Origin: Straminergon stramineum
Lineage: Eukaryota; Streptophyta; Bryopsida; Hypnales; Calliergonaceae
Direction of reading: 5' to 3'
DNA: 64,000 nucleotides
NCBI GenBank assembly: GCA_963920665.1
Contig: OY987264.1
Location: 18,890,906-18,954,905 of the forward strand
Shown here: positions 20,341 to 33,080 of the stretch, piece by piece
Position numbering within the stretch: the first letter of the stretch is position 1
Layout of the letters: every line of letters begins with the position of its first letter
Position numbers and translations under genes: made by a program
The notes under the pieces: model-generated
Databases searched by the model: none
What the model was told of the DNA's origin: nothing
The model's input: only the letters and a program-made list of their open reading frames with translations

Positions 20341-20790
20341 CCCGTAACTATACTCTCCGCTGAATTGCAAGTTCCAGTGCAATCAAACTACCGCCCGAAG
20401 AAATTTACAAGACAGTGTTGCTCGTCAAGGACCAAAAAAAACTACGAAAACAACGCGGGAAATGGAGAAAGAAAACGGAAGCACAAAATAGCGGCGCGCA
20501 ACGACTGGACAAGGCGCGCGAAAGTGGCGAAACCCCCCAAAACAAAGGAAACAACAATGACAACAGATGCGGCAAGCCGAAACACAGGAACGGGAAAATG
20601 TCCAGAACGACGGAGCAACAAAATGAAAAATGAGAATCGCATAAGCAAGTCGTGGAAACCCTACAGGTGGGGATGACGACCAGCCGAGGCTAGAGGTCCG
20701 GGACCGAACCTAGACCGAACCTATTCCGAACCTGAACTACCCCCGAGGTCTCCCGAGCCTCTACCAAACCTACACGTGGTGCCCAGACCT
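20341..20790. other. GC-richer block, possible 5' exon or leader remnant
   Basis: Sharply richer in G+C than its surroundings. It has an A/G-rich plus strand (aaaggaaacaacaatgacaac) and hence a pyrimidine-rich minus strand, as expected of a 5' UTR read toward the ParB-like gene. An ATG-less basic frame at 20365-20676 (+) is not convincing as a protein. The motif CCGAACCT occurs three times at 20704-20733. Confidence 0.35.
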
Positions 20791-23521
20791 GCGCGGGAGC
20801 ACTCAAGTGGTATTCAGTAATAGACAAATTGTGGAGGGACCCCCTTTTTGCAGCAAATTTGTATTTTACTAGCTCACTCAAATCGTTAGAATTCATTGTA
20901 AACTAATCCCTAGTTTAACCCCTAAATGCCCAAGGCCGTTTCGAAGCCTAAAGGAATTCACTCCAAATTGGAAAAAAATCTATGAATTTCATAGGTTGTA
21001 TTAATGTTTTTTATAAGTTCTATGCATAGTTTTTAAAAAATTACAGTATAAATGCAAAGAAGACATGTTTGGGTGACGTAGGCCTACAAAATATACAACA
21101 ATATTATTTGTAGAGTGAAAGATTACAAAGTTCGATGAGGAGGGTGATAAACCTACGAAAGTGATTCGAAGTCCTTCAATGCTCCTTTCACATGTCACAT
21201 CCCAAAAGGCCCTAAACCAAAAAGGTTTGAGGTAAAAGGGCACGATACGCTAAAATCCCATTTATTAGTGGCTTCTAAAAATGTATTGTATAATTTCAGG
21301 ACATTTATTTTCAATGTGACTCTTCCTCCAAGATGTAGTATACTTCAACCTCGCTCCCAAGAGCCACCTACGCTATGGAAAGTCAGGAGAGCAATGGCCA
21401 CCTCTGTACAATATTGTGAATAGAAAAATCTTGATCCATCATTTTATGAATTCGTTGGTTAATGGGAAGACTAGACTTCAAATTAAAATTTATTTGTCAA
21501 AATACAATACTAATATAAATAGCAACTTGGTTGGGTTCTATGTAACTCCAAAGAATTGTGGACTCCAAAATTTCATACCTCCGACGTTTAGGAGTTATAA
21601 AGCAATTCAAATTTTCAATTTTTTTTTCAAATCATTCAAGTGAAACCCAAACTTATATTATTTTCTAAGCCTTTCCTAATGTGTTTTTCCCAAGTAAATT
21701 GAACATGGGCTTACAATTATCTCCGATGAAGAAAAGAACAATTTGGATAAATGTAAGCATATACATGTTCAAAGACCTCAAACACTTATTACAATGTTGT
21801 AGTTTTCAATGTGTGGATTGTATAACAAGTGTGAGATTATAGCATTAATCTCGAGGAATGTATGTTGTCCACGCCCACAATGTCTAAGGTATTTGCATAG
21901 ACTTCCATAGTGTTAAAGGTATCATTAACACGTACAAATTATGGTTTTACACTAAAATGTATGTCCAATATGCTTTTGTTATAATGAAACCTTGTGAAAC
22001 TCATTACACCATTTTCTTTGGAAGCCTTCAAATGCTATAATTATTTTCAAATAAATACGAATTATTTATAAGTTGAACTCTAAATCAGCACTTGCATGTT
22101 GTAATTTACAATCGTGGAATTCATGCAAACATTGAAATCTTTCCATAGTGACTCTGATATAAACAAATGCATGAGTTCAATGCTTTGATTTGGAAGTAGG
22201 TCAAAGACTCAAATTGATGGTCTTTGCTAAAAGCACGATTATCATGTGAAAAGCATAACCTCCCCTCATTTAATAATGTTACATATATCCTATTCAGGAA
22301 CATTTTAAAATGAAACATTCATTTCATCAAATTAAAATTTAGGATATGACTTGTACATGTAAAAATTAAAAAGTGAGATTGTGAAGGTGAAGATCAAAGT
22401 TCAAAAGTTATTTCAATCATGTCAATCCTCTTTTATCATGTGCGCAGTAAGAAATACCTCCCCACAAATGTACAAGGTGAACATTCCAAGCTCCTTGACC
22501 CCGATGAATTTACAACTTCTTATACTGTATTGTATAATTTTTAGCATTTAATTTGGGTGGGAGCTGTTATTCAATTCCTAATGCATTGGAAAGGCACTCA
22601 ATAAGCCACCTCTAATTATTGGACAATCATATACAAGTGGGTTTTGATTGTCTATAAATTCCAAGACGAAATCAATGCCTAAATGTAGGTTTATTGTGCC
22701 TTTCAAGCAATAGGTCCTTTCTAACTTCTACCCATACTCCTATTTGCAAGATAACTAATGAATAGTGACCCGATTTGCAAGAATTAACCTAACCAATGCC
22801 CACTAGAAAGCCGTTCTACGTTTCAAATGCACTTCGTGACGATCTAAATTTAGGAACTGTAAATTGTACATGATTTCATATTGATTTCAATAAAACAAAA
22901 TTCATCAAATGAAGGTATTCCTAGCAACAGCTATGACTACATGAAGTTTAATAGGTAATTGGCGACTCAAAATTCATTCATGAATTTCTCTATGCTCATG
23001 CATCTAATTTCACCCAAAATTCTAACGTAATACTAGAAATATTTGGATCTTCCAAAAATCCTAATTTGAAACCGTGGGATGGGCTCTGCCTAACTTCATC
23101 CATTCCTTAGTGACAACTCTATGTCCTTGGTTCTTCTAGGTCTTCGTATGTTTCTCCCCACTTTCAATGATTATGGGTTCAAAGTCATGGTAATTTGGGA
23201 CTTCATAGCTCCTCGTAGTTGCAACACAAAAATAGGATTTACTCTAACAATGTTTTGTTTATTTTGAAGAGTTCAAGTTCAAGTGTAAACAAAATACCAA
23301 AATCTCTATGACAATCAAAGGACTTTCATTTTCTAAAATACATGAAAATAGAAGATGGTATGCAAGAGAAGGAAGAACACAGTCATGTAAAGCTTTGAGT
23401 ATGATTAAAAGACTTCAATTTTAGTAGTGAAACATTTGGATTTTCACATACGTATCAATTTTAATTCAAAATTCAAAATTAACAATTGCACTATAAATGA
23501 AACAATTTAAGGCTTGGTCAT
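20791..23521. other. AT-rich gene desert
   Basis: No ORF above about 80 codons, no recognisable motif, no RNA gene. Open frames such as 21416-21643 and 22121-22318 are chance frames in AT-rich DNA. At 20908-20925 there is one solo TTTAACCCCTAAA end of the repeat family described at 55884 and 58405. Confidence 0.6.
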
Positions 23522-24248
23522 GGGTAGAAGCACACTTCGCCCCCCTAAAAAGTGCATCAAAAAAGCACTTTTGGGGGGTTTATTGCAACTGAGCTATTTT
23601 GGGGGATTGGAGACCAAAATCTTTTTGGTTCCTATGCAAATGCAATACGTGAGTAACCTTGTAATGATTTGTTTTTGTTGTCCATCAAACTATAGAAATG
23701 TTTTCTCCAAGCTTGCAAAAGTATTTTTGGAGAAATAAGAGTATGTCAAATTTATCCCAAGAATGGAAATTACTTTGTGGAGGAAAAACAAACAATTAAC
23801 TCCGAGTGATTTCCAATACTTTAATATATTATTTTTTGTGTGATGGATTCTTTATGATAGATAGGGTGTACTTGTAGTTATTGCTAGAATTTAGGAGCTT
23901 ATGTGGCATTCTCTTTTACAACAAAACCTAGATATTTATATTTTTGAAGAAATAATATTTATTGAGTTAGTAACAAGAAGTCCAAAAAGTATAGTCGTGA
24001 AGTACATTTGTGAGGTGAACTCTGCTGTTCATTCCAAAGTTCTTTTAAATTTCAACTATACATTTTTGGACTACGTTCTCTTATCGTGAAGCACATCTCT
24101 TTGCCTTTGTTGTCTCTTATATATATAGCCTATGTACATGTGTCTTCCCATGTAGAAAATGTTCGCTTTGTATAGAATATACAAAATATACACTTCTAGT
24201 GCTCTGAAATGTTGCCAAAATCATATCCACCTTAGTGTGCTTCTACCC
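23522..24248. mobile_element. TIR element (GGGTAGAAGCACAC), 727 bp
   Basis: The ends are GGGTAGAAGCACACT and AGTGTGCTTCTACCC. TCAT stands immediately outside both ends (23518-23521 and 24249-24252), a candidate 4-bp target duplication. Just inside the left end is a hairpin (CCCCCCTAAAAAGTGC and GCACTTTTGGGGGG, 23540-23578). The interior has no transposase, so it is non-autonomous. The TIR shares the GGTAGAAGCAC core with the element at 46733-47150. Confidence 0.65.
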
Positions 24249-24252
24249 TCAT

Positions 24253-27184
24253 ATTAGAAATGTTGCCTTGTATGTCTGCTAAGTTTCATGGCATTGAAGT
24301 ATTCAAATGTAAGACATTAGGAAAGTTCAAGGTGCACAGAAAGTGGTAGAAGTAGACCTATGGGTTTGAACAAATGTAGGGACCCTAAAAACTATTCGGG
24401 CTCAAGAATTATATTTTAAATGATTTTACTATAGTGTATGCAAAATATAATTGGGTGTATGTTGGACTCACTTAGGTACTCAAATGACCTACATTGTCTA
24501 CAATTTCCGCTTTATACACTCATTTTTTTATGGAGGGCTTCACATATCACAAAGAGTTCAGAAGGCTTATAAGTTAAGCGATTATAAAGCAATAAAACTA
24601 AACAACTGTTGGAATCTTTTCTCTTCTACAAAGATAGGGCTCACATTTATCACTTTTATTTGTGATTTCCATAAGCATGGTTCTTTTGCTAAAAACAAAC
24701 TTGAAATAGCGTCCAAGCATGCTAATAAGAGTCACATATAGATGTTACTGAGGTGCTTATGGAGGTCCTCATTGAAAAATTCTATCTACCAATTGTTGCT
24801 TAATCATCCAAAATAGTCCTTTAGTCATCTATTCCACCAAAAAATGTTGTTTATTCATTCTAAATAGTCCACAAGTAATCTATAATGGGTCCTTAATTTA
24901 TCCAATTACGTAGTGGTTACAACTATTTTTTTGTCCTTTTAACACTTAAAAACTTAATATAAATATTTTTGTTTAATTTGTATTATGTCTAAGAAAAATG
25001 AATAATAAGCTATGCACTACAATTTTTTTCCATAATTGAAGACATATGCAGGAGTTAGAATGAAGATTCTTTAAAAAAAAGGAGTGGTTTAGGCGAAGTT
25101 GGCTCCTACGAGCATGCTTGGACCCAATGGAGCATTCATTTTGAAGATGGCTTCCACTCATGCAATGTACCTGAAACTGTTTGTTTCAAGTTCTGTTTTT
25201 AACACTTCTTCATGTATGATTGGAATTTTCTTGAACTCTTTTTCAGTAATTGTTTCTTAGAGGACAAATGAAATTGGCATGAAACTTAAGTTATTTCATA
25301 TTCTTTTAAGTTTTGTGGGATTAGATATAACTTTCTAGACGTCAAAGTGCTTAAGGGTCAAGAAGCCCTATAATTATGACCCCAAAGTTCTGCATCTAAT
25401 TCTATAATTCTAAGTAGTGCCAAAAAATTTAAACCAATATAGCATATGATAAATTCTTTGCAACTGGGAATTAGAGTTCGTGTATGCTCCTCCTTTTATG
25501 AAGCACATTACAAAAGTACAAAACAATAGGTTTTAAAAAACAATAATAAGCAAAAAATAATACTCTGACTTCCATTGAATATGTGGAATTTATACATATA
25601 TCCTTATTTCTTTAAGGATTGCCTACTCCGGAATTGACAAGTCATATCTTGCGGATAATTGTTCTTTCACGAATGCCAAAGGTTAAATTCTCTTGAAATA
25701 GAGGTATTCATATAATGCCATTTTTCAAACCGTAGTCCAATTTGTAAGAAGGATACTAGGTAGGCTTGGTATAGATATTGGACATTATAGATATATATAC
25801 ATTATATTCCAAACCATAGAACGTGAATAGCCTTTGGATAGCATGATCTAAACCGTCTATGATATATGTACAATTTAAATGCCAAAGACTAATCTTGATT
25901 TCTAACATTTACGACAAGTTTAGATTCTAATCTACGGAGTTTGAATTTTAAAAGCACCTATTTAAGTAACCAACTGAACTCCCAATTTAATAGAATTTAA
26001 CGAATTTAATGGAACAATGGCATTTTAATGAAATTCATTATGTCTTGACCAATGCAACATTACAATTGCGCTCATGTTAAAAATGTTTATTCATTGCATC
26101 ATCCCATTCACAACAATGTTCAGTATGGAATGAATATAAGGGAATTAACATATCTATACCAAATAAAGTATCTATACAAAGTACTAAATCTATACATTGC
26201 CTCTCACTGTAATTCTTAGAATTGAATACACTCGACAAATTCTACGAAGTTTGCTCTACATTATTCTGCAACTTCTCTAGTACTTGAAAAAAAAATCTGT
26301 CTTAAAATTTTGTCGAACGTTGCTATTAGTAACGGACAGTGGTTTGCGATAACAATCAAAATTCCATCGTGTCTTACAAGTTGCAAGTCAAAATACAAAA
26401 TTATAGTTTACTTAAAAAAACAATTAACCTAATTATTATTTGCTACATGTTTTGTTCCACATCCAATAAGCAAGCATCAAGCGCAGTACACATTTTGAAA
26501 GAGAAAAATGGTAGCGATGTAAAGAAGTATAATGAAGTTTATATAGGTCTTCATATCCTGTACATTGGCTTACACGAATTAAACCTCAAACACCAATTTA
26601 CATCATTTCCTTGAAACGACTCTTTATGAAATTTATTCATAAATTATATTTCATGTACATATGTAATTTTACCTTGATAGTAATGAAGTGGTTGTGTTTT
26701 CTTAAACTTTTTGAAAGTCATATTGAAATGAAAATAGCGTATTTTGAATATAGAAATGCACCCTAAACTATTTCGCAATTGCATATTAAAATCCCTCAAT
26801 ATTCCATATATGAATAGAGCTTCAATAATAATTTATGAATACGTACATTTTAAATGCAATAACTACAAGAATTTCTTCTATTTTCATTATATATTTCACT
26901 CAAAATGTAGTATTTTAACGATTTCAAATGTCACTCTTTTGAACTGTGTTTCTCATATTGAGATGGATAAATGTATTTATCTTTGTGGGGGTGGGGGGGG
27001 GTAGAATCTATTGGGAGTGATTATTGGCAATGGCCATGCCTGAACGAAATTGGGGTCCATCACTACACTCCAAACCCTTTGAATGTTTTGTTATGTTAAT
27101 GCTATAGAAATGTATCATAAAGAGAATATCGTTCATTCCAAGAGTATGCTAAAATGGCATGCTAAATTTAAAAATACATGATAT
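24253..27184. other. AT-rich intergenic DNA
   Basis: No gene supported. At about 26012-26040 the phrase GGCATTTTAATGAAATTCATTA resembles an end of the AATTTCATTAAAATGGC MITE family. A G-run (GGGGGTGGGGGGGG) lies at 26987-27001. Short frames (24451-24741, 26339-26614, 26744-27004) have no motif. Confidence 0.55.
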
Positions 27185-27447
27185 AAGGTCATATTCATTT
27201 TATTGAGACTTTTCACAATCTCATTTTTATCCTCGACTCGAAGATAAACCACTTTATCTCAGTCTTTAATTACTAGTATTTTGTTATAAATAGGTAACAA
27301 CACCAACTTCTAGAATTTTATTATGAGATCACTCTTTAAGCATTATTTGTTTCTGATTTCAATTACTATTTTTTTAAATGAATTTTTCAATAATTAGCAT
27401 TTTGTCTCAAAATTTATGAAAAGTCTGCAAATCACGAATATGGCCTT
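27185..27447 (-). mobile_element. MITE of the AAGGCCATATTCAT family, copy 1
   Basis: It begins AAGGTCATATTCATTTTATTGAGACTTTTC and ends with GAATATGGCCTT, split here by mismatches to the consensus inverted repeat. The body is about 263 bp and matches, in opposite orientation, the copy at 46081-46345. Shared interior landmarks are the tcgaagataaa block, GTAACAACACCAACTTCTaGAATTTcATTAT and AATAATTAGCATTTTGTCTC. No protein encoded. Confidence 0.7.
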
Positions 27448-30400
27448 TATCTTCAAGTTTATTGTTACTAATGCATTCATTGTAAGAATGAACTGTACAT
27501 CACAAATCACCTAAACCTATCTTTAATGACTTCTAGATTAAGTTTGCATCAGAAAACACATATTTCAACAAAGATTTTTGCAGGGAAGACATGGCTTTGT
27601 GGATTCAATTTCTACTATTGCCACCAAAGAAATAATACTTGCATGTTGCTAGGCACCGGTTTCGGATTATATTTTTTTAAGACACACGATGTCCAAGTGA
27701 ACTCAATGTAATTCTCACTTGCATACACTTAGGAACGATTTGGAAATTTGTCCAAAAATTCTTCTAAATATCATCGTACGGTAAACGGTACTCTTGAGAC
27801 TAATCAACATTGTACTTAAAAAAATGTGTTATTTAATGAATGCATTCATATACAATTGAATTTAAAGTTATTGAGTATGAAACCTTTACCACGCATGCCA
27901 TTACTTTAAACTCCAATAAATCAATAAGTTACCTCAAAGCCAAAAGTCATTGCGCCCATGTGTTTTGAAGAAGCACATGATGTTTATCAATGTTACTTTA
28001 GAAATTGAATAGATGGAATTGACAATGGAGGAGTACTGAAATCATGTTGCGTATGACATTTACTAAGAAATTTCAATCATCAAACATTGAATCCTTGTCA
28101 CAGTCATCATTTTCTTTCTAGTACATGTGCATTAGACTTGTCTTCTTTGACACAATCTTCGGTTTCAACTCAGGGTTTTGGCGTGAGTCGTGTTGCACGT
28201 TTGATGTCATATGTAGCAATAGATCACTGTCGACTATACGTGAAACTGGTATCGAATAAGGTCATTTTGAACAGTTTAGATAATTTGAAATCGTGAATGT
28301 AAGATGGCTTATTGAAAACTTAACTAAAACTTGGTTGTAGTAGACGTTGCCAGGGGTCTATTAAATGTTGTAAGACGTTTGTCTGTTGCCTTATAGCCTT
28401 GTTAGAAAAAGAACCTTGTTGTCCGCTACCTCAATCTTATGTAATTTGTGTATGCAATATTTGTATGTGTTGGCTCTGCATGATGGATAAAATGAGGTTT
28501 TAGAAACATTGTGGCAACAATGTGCAAGGCCATGATCGATGATAGTCTGGCAATTTTTCACACAGTCATGTACCCCCTTTTTTTTTATACAAGCTTGAAG
28601 TTGCCTATTCTTTTTGGAGGCAAGTGGGCATTAAATTTCTTGGAAAAATACATTGAACTAGGCAGTTGGAGCCACTCCCAAAATCTTGCATAATATAGAA
28701 TAAAATTGGCATATTTTGTCTTGCATGATCAAATTACTCAATTCTTACACAATCCCAATCAAGCATACAAAATTGAATGCAATCTGTAGTACAACAAGAA
28801 AATTATTAAAAGTTATGGATGAATAATCCGAAATAGTTCAAGAGAGAGTCAAGATAATAAATTGACACGTGCACTCGTTAAACAAATAGGTGCTACCAAA
28901 ATAAGCAAAGCTATTAGGCATAATCATGCAAAAAAAGCAAGTTACTTCAAAAAAGTCAAATGCATCACAACCATCCATGAGTTTAAAAAATATTTCTACG
29001 AAATGGGTGCTTGACTTTTTTGTGAGAGGGGTACTAATTGTTGCTCATGACATGGGGAAGTTGTTTCATATCATTTACTTTATATTAATCTTTGCGGTGC
29101 AAGTTCCCAACTCTAAACTTGCGACCTAGCTCCGAAGAGCATGGATCTTTAATGCATAGCGGAGTTTAAGAAATGGAAAGAGGATACTCAGGATAGGAAT
29201 ACGTCAATGAACTTTGTTGAGATTGAGAATCTAGTGGATTCCTGTAGTAATGTTAGAAATCCAGAAGTGTATCGTTAATAGGCTATTAACGATTCACTAA
29301 CATCCTAAATGATAATTCATGAAAATACTGTACATGCATGTGAAGAAGCCCCAAAGTGTCACAATCTTGTGGCAATGTAATAATTGAATTAAACCCTAAA
29401 GTAGAATTTTATTATTCAATATTATGTTTTTCAAATCATCTTCCCCGCGTTAATAGTGTCATTGATATATGAACACTAATGTGCACACATGAAAAAAAAT
29501 TATCCTCCAAAAATGTCTTATTATACAAAAAGTTGACTAACACGAAAAAATATCATAGTTTTCTTTTTATGATTTTCATTGGAACAATTCCACATAGTAA
29601 TCACTTTATAGAACATGAAACAAATTTGTCAAATTTGAAAGTGGTTTTATGAAATTAAATAGAGAAACCTTGTATTAGTCATCGACATGAATGTGTAAAA
29701 AAATTGGGATTACTTGGCCACAAGATCGCTTGGTTATAATGTTTAAAATAACATGAAAGAATTATTTGTGGATAATGCCGAATAGCGTCCCAAAAACTAG
29801 GCCACATAAAGTTGATACCTTTTCAACAACTTTTTCCATTTCTATGTCTTTTTTGCAACGACTATGACAATGTCAAGGTATGGAAGTGGACACAATAGCA
29901 TCTTCTCAAGTTTTCAATGCCACGTATTTACATGTCCATAAATTCTAAGAAATAGTCAACAAAGTTAGACTCCGTTTTTCAAGGAGTTAGGTACCATATA
30001 TTAAACTTTGAAAATTTTGACTACCACATGAATTGGTATGTATTGTACTTGCATACCAATCATGAGAGGTAACGGACGCCTATAACATATTTGAAATTAT
30101 GTAGCATGGATTGAATTTTTCGAAAAGGGGCAAGTATGAGACAACGCTTTAAAAATAAAGCGAGAACTTGTTCATCCAAAAATCACAGTGGCAATAGTGA
30201 GCACAAATATTCTCACTTCTAAATTGTCTAGAGACAACAACAGTCTGCACCATTTCAATGTCATGAACTATCATTGGAATTTCAGGGAGTGGCTAAGCCC
30301 TTGATGTCCTTACTATATGTCTGGGGAATATATTAGCCACTTGGGGCATCTCACCATCATTATTCTTTGTATTTCAGAAATTTCGAAGAACATGTGCCCA

Positions 30401-31889
30401 AGGAGTACAGTGAAGTCCAAACAATTTTCATAAATTTCAGTAGCACAATTAGAAAATTATTGCATGATATGCCATTTTTATTACCCAGGAACTAACGAAG
30501 AAGTGGATTCAAGTTCTTCTATTAACATTACATTACAAACATTGGGATAGGCATGTTCAATTGCATAATTTAAGCCTTTAGTTAATGAAATCATATTTTG
30601 AATCATTTTCTATTTCTGTCTACTTGCTATTTATTTTCTATATGTTGTACAATTCCAAATCATCTCTATTTTTTGAAGCATGCAATGAACTTGTCTTAAG
30701 GAATGAATCTGAGTGAGTCTGAAAGTAGAGGACATAATAGAATATTTTTGTAAGTGATCTTTGGTGGGCACATGCTTGCCTAGTGTGGGAATAGACCACA
30801 AAAATTTCATCATTCTCTACATACTTAAGTTAGAGTACTTTCTAGTACTGAAGAACCCTGAACCGCAAATACTACTTGGAAATGCAATTTTTTTGTTGTG
30901 TTGGTCATGTGGATCCGATTACTATTCTGTTGATTTTGACAAAAATCTTCATAGAACTTTGAACTTAGCTAAACCCTATTTAGCCTAGTTATAGTAGTCT
31001 ACATGCGTGAACAAATTATTTTTGACATCTAGTATCAGCAGGAAGGATGTAATTGTAGAAATGGTAGATAGCACTATCTGTATTCAAGGTTCTATGCAAG
31101 AGTGTCCATTGTAATCCAAACTTTCTATGCTAAATAGTGAAATGAGGTTGCCTCACACTATATAAATATTGAGTATTGCATTACAAGAATGCACTACTTT
31201 AGAATTAGGTGTTGTTGTAATTGGAACTCATGAACCTTCATGTGTACAAATGGAAATATATGTTGAAATTTTTGTTGACTTTGATGGCTTGTAAAGTACA
31301 TTTTGTGGGGTTCAATAAGTCAATCTAATTATTAAGGCAACCGAATTTTACTAAGTATTTAGTGTAGTGTTTAGGGCTCTTCGAAGCAACTCTCAAATAT
31401 TCTAACATTTGAAATGACAAGTTAAAATTCATTTCATGAAATTGTAGAGTACATTTTCAGAAGCCATAATTTGACTTACGTTATGTATATTAGGCCAAGT
31501 ACCTTCATATTTTTATGTTGACCGTTAGAATTTCACATGTGAAGAAGACTAGAAGACTTGAAGTCACTTATGTAGTTTTAATGCCCTCATGTTCAAACAT
31601 TATAATCTTTGAAGCCATCAATGACATTGTTGTGTTTTCTCTTCTTGTGTACTCTCTAACATGTCTAGTGTGAATTTGATGGTTCCAAAAAAATAATTGA
31701 TAAAACTTATGGAATTGATTTTTTTTTTAATTCAATTTCGAGTGAATTCCGGGAAGGTCACAAATGGCCTTGGGTAGTTGAAAAAATATAATTATATACG
31801 AATCGATTTTCATATGAAGTTCATAGAGGACGCATCATTGGATTGTGGGCCTCATAAGTGTGAAGTAATAAGCCTGACATCGTCCGCCG
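27448..31889. other. AT-rich gene desert
   Basis: No gene. The stretch 31150-31385 is paralogous to 46026-46080 plus 46350-46480 (shared TTGTTGACTTTGATGGCTTGTAAAGTA and AAGGCAACCGAATT), and it lacks the MITE present there. Open frames such as 28087-28296 and 28926-29129 have no recognisable motif. Confidence 0.55.
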
Positions 31890-32100
31890 CAACTAGCCAT
31901 CACAATAAGAGCCACATTCAAAGCCCCGTTGGGCGGCGAGGGTTTCTCTTTCACCTGGGTCGTCTTGCTTTCGCCGTCCGAGTCCCACTTTCTCCTTGCG
32001 CTTCTCCACGCCACACACGTCGATCATTCCAGTACTAGTTCGTCACATTTGGCTGGTCGTCGGAGGCCGTGAGCGATGAAGCTCTTCAGAGAGTAGCTGT
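31890..32100 (+). promoter_or_regulatory. Possible 5' leader of the transposase-like gene
   Basis: A sudden GC- and pyrimidine-rich patch (ctttcacctgggtcgtcttgc, ccgtccgagtcccactttct) in AT-rich DNA, 3.3 kb upstream of the first coding exon seen for the plus-strand gene. It looks like a transcribed 5' UTR; the palindrome array would then sit in a long 5' intron. Composition is the only evidence. Confidence 0.3.
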
Positions 32101-33080
32101 GCTTTCACTTAAGGTACAATAGGTGTGACGTTGGGGTTGCGATCTTCATTTTCGGGCGAGGATGTCTACTCTACTTTGAAGAAGTAGGGTTCACTATTGT
32201 CATCACATATTCACACATTGAAGTTGAAATGCATGATTGTCAATTTCTGTATTATATGCGACTGAGAGGTTGAATACAGAGGTTGTGGAATGCTTATTTG
32301 TTGAAATGGTGGAATTTTGCAGTCGAAATTGTAGAAAAGTCGGAATGCTCAATCGCGGCATTTTGAATTCGTCAATTCATGCAATGCTGGAAGGGTAGTT
32401 TCCTCAATTGTTGCAGTAGAGTGGTTTGTGAATTCAAAATAGGTGAATAGATAAATTGCTTCACGACGAAGTCCAGGGATAGTTGAAGGTGTTAATCGGT
32501 AAATTGCGAATTGTAGTACTCCGAAACGTTGAATTGCATAATTTCGGGGCATTGTGAATTTGTTTTTAGTTGAACTTCTTCTGTTGAATTGTTAATATGC
32601 ATGCTCAGAACTTTCTCAACGCACCTCCATTCCTAGGTCAATACAATTCTGCATTCTCCATTGTCGTAGTACGTATTCGCAGCTTTCACTATTGCCATTC
32701 AGATTGCTGAATACCAACTAACCTATACGAATGATATTTCGGCGATCATAGTTTATGGTAATAAATTAGGTTCATCTTTGTCTGAATTACTGTTAGCTTA
32801 TTGCAAATGTTGGGTCACATCATTGTTTTGCAATCCTGGAATTTCCCAAGTGAAATTTTTGGCTCATGACAGTGACGAATGCAATGACAGCAAAATTCAT
32901 ACCCGATGGTTTGAACTGTTGTAAGAATTAGTGACCGATGTTGTATATGCACACAAGTGAAAGTACTTGCTCTGAATTATTTTCGCTGGTATAAGTGGCC
33001 GACAAAGTTAGCCTCCTAGTAATTCTCATCCTGCTTTTAATAGGTTTGTCACATCATAGGTGCCAACGTAGAATCCAATG
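32101..33080. other. Spacer between the leader-like patch and array 2
   Basis: No ORF or motif. A repeated phrase of the type ttgaattg/gttgaattgc occurs many times at 32300-32600 (short degenerate direct repeats). Confidence 0.45.

Noticed and set aside
20365..20676. 103-codon basic ORF
   Set aside because: Starts at a non-ATG codon, very low complexity (Lys/Arg/Thr/Asn), no motif.
26986..27001. G-run as a G-quadruplex signal
   Set aside because: A single G tract with one interruption; no regular loops, no gene context.
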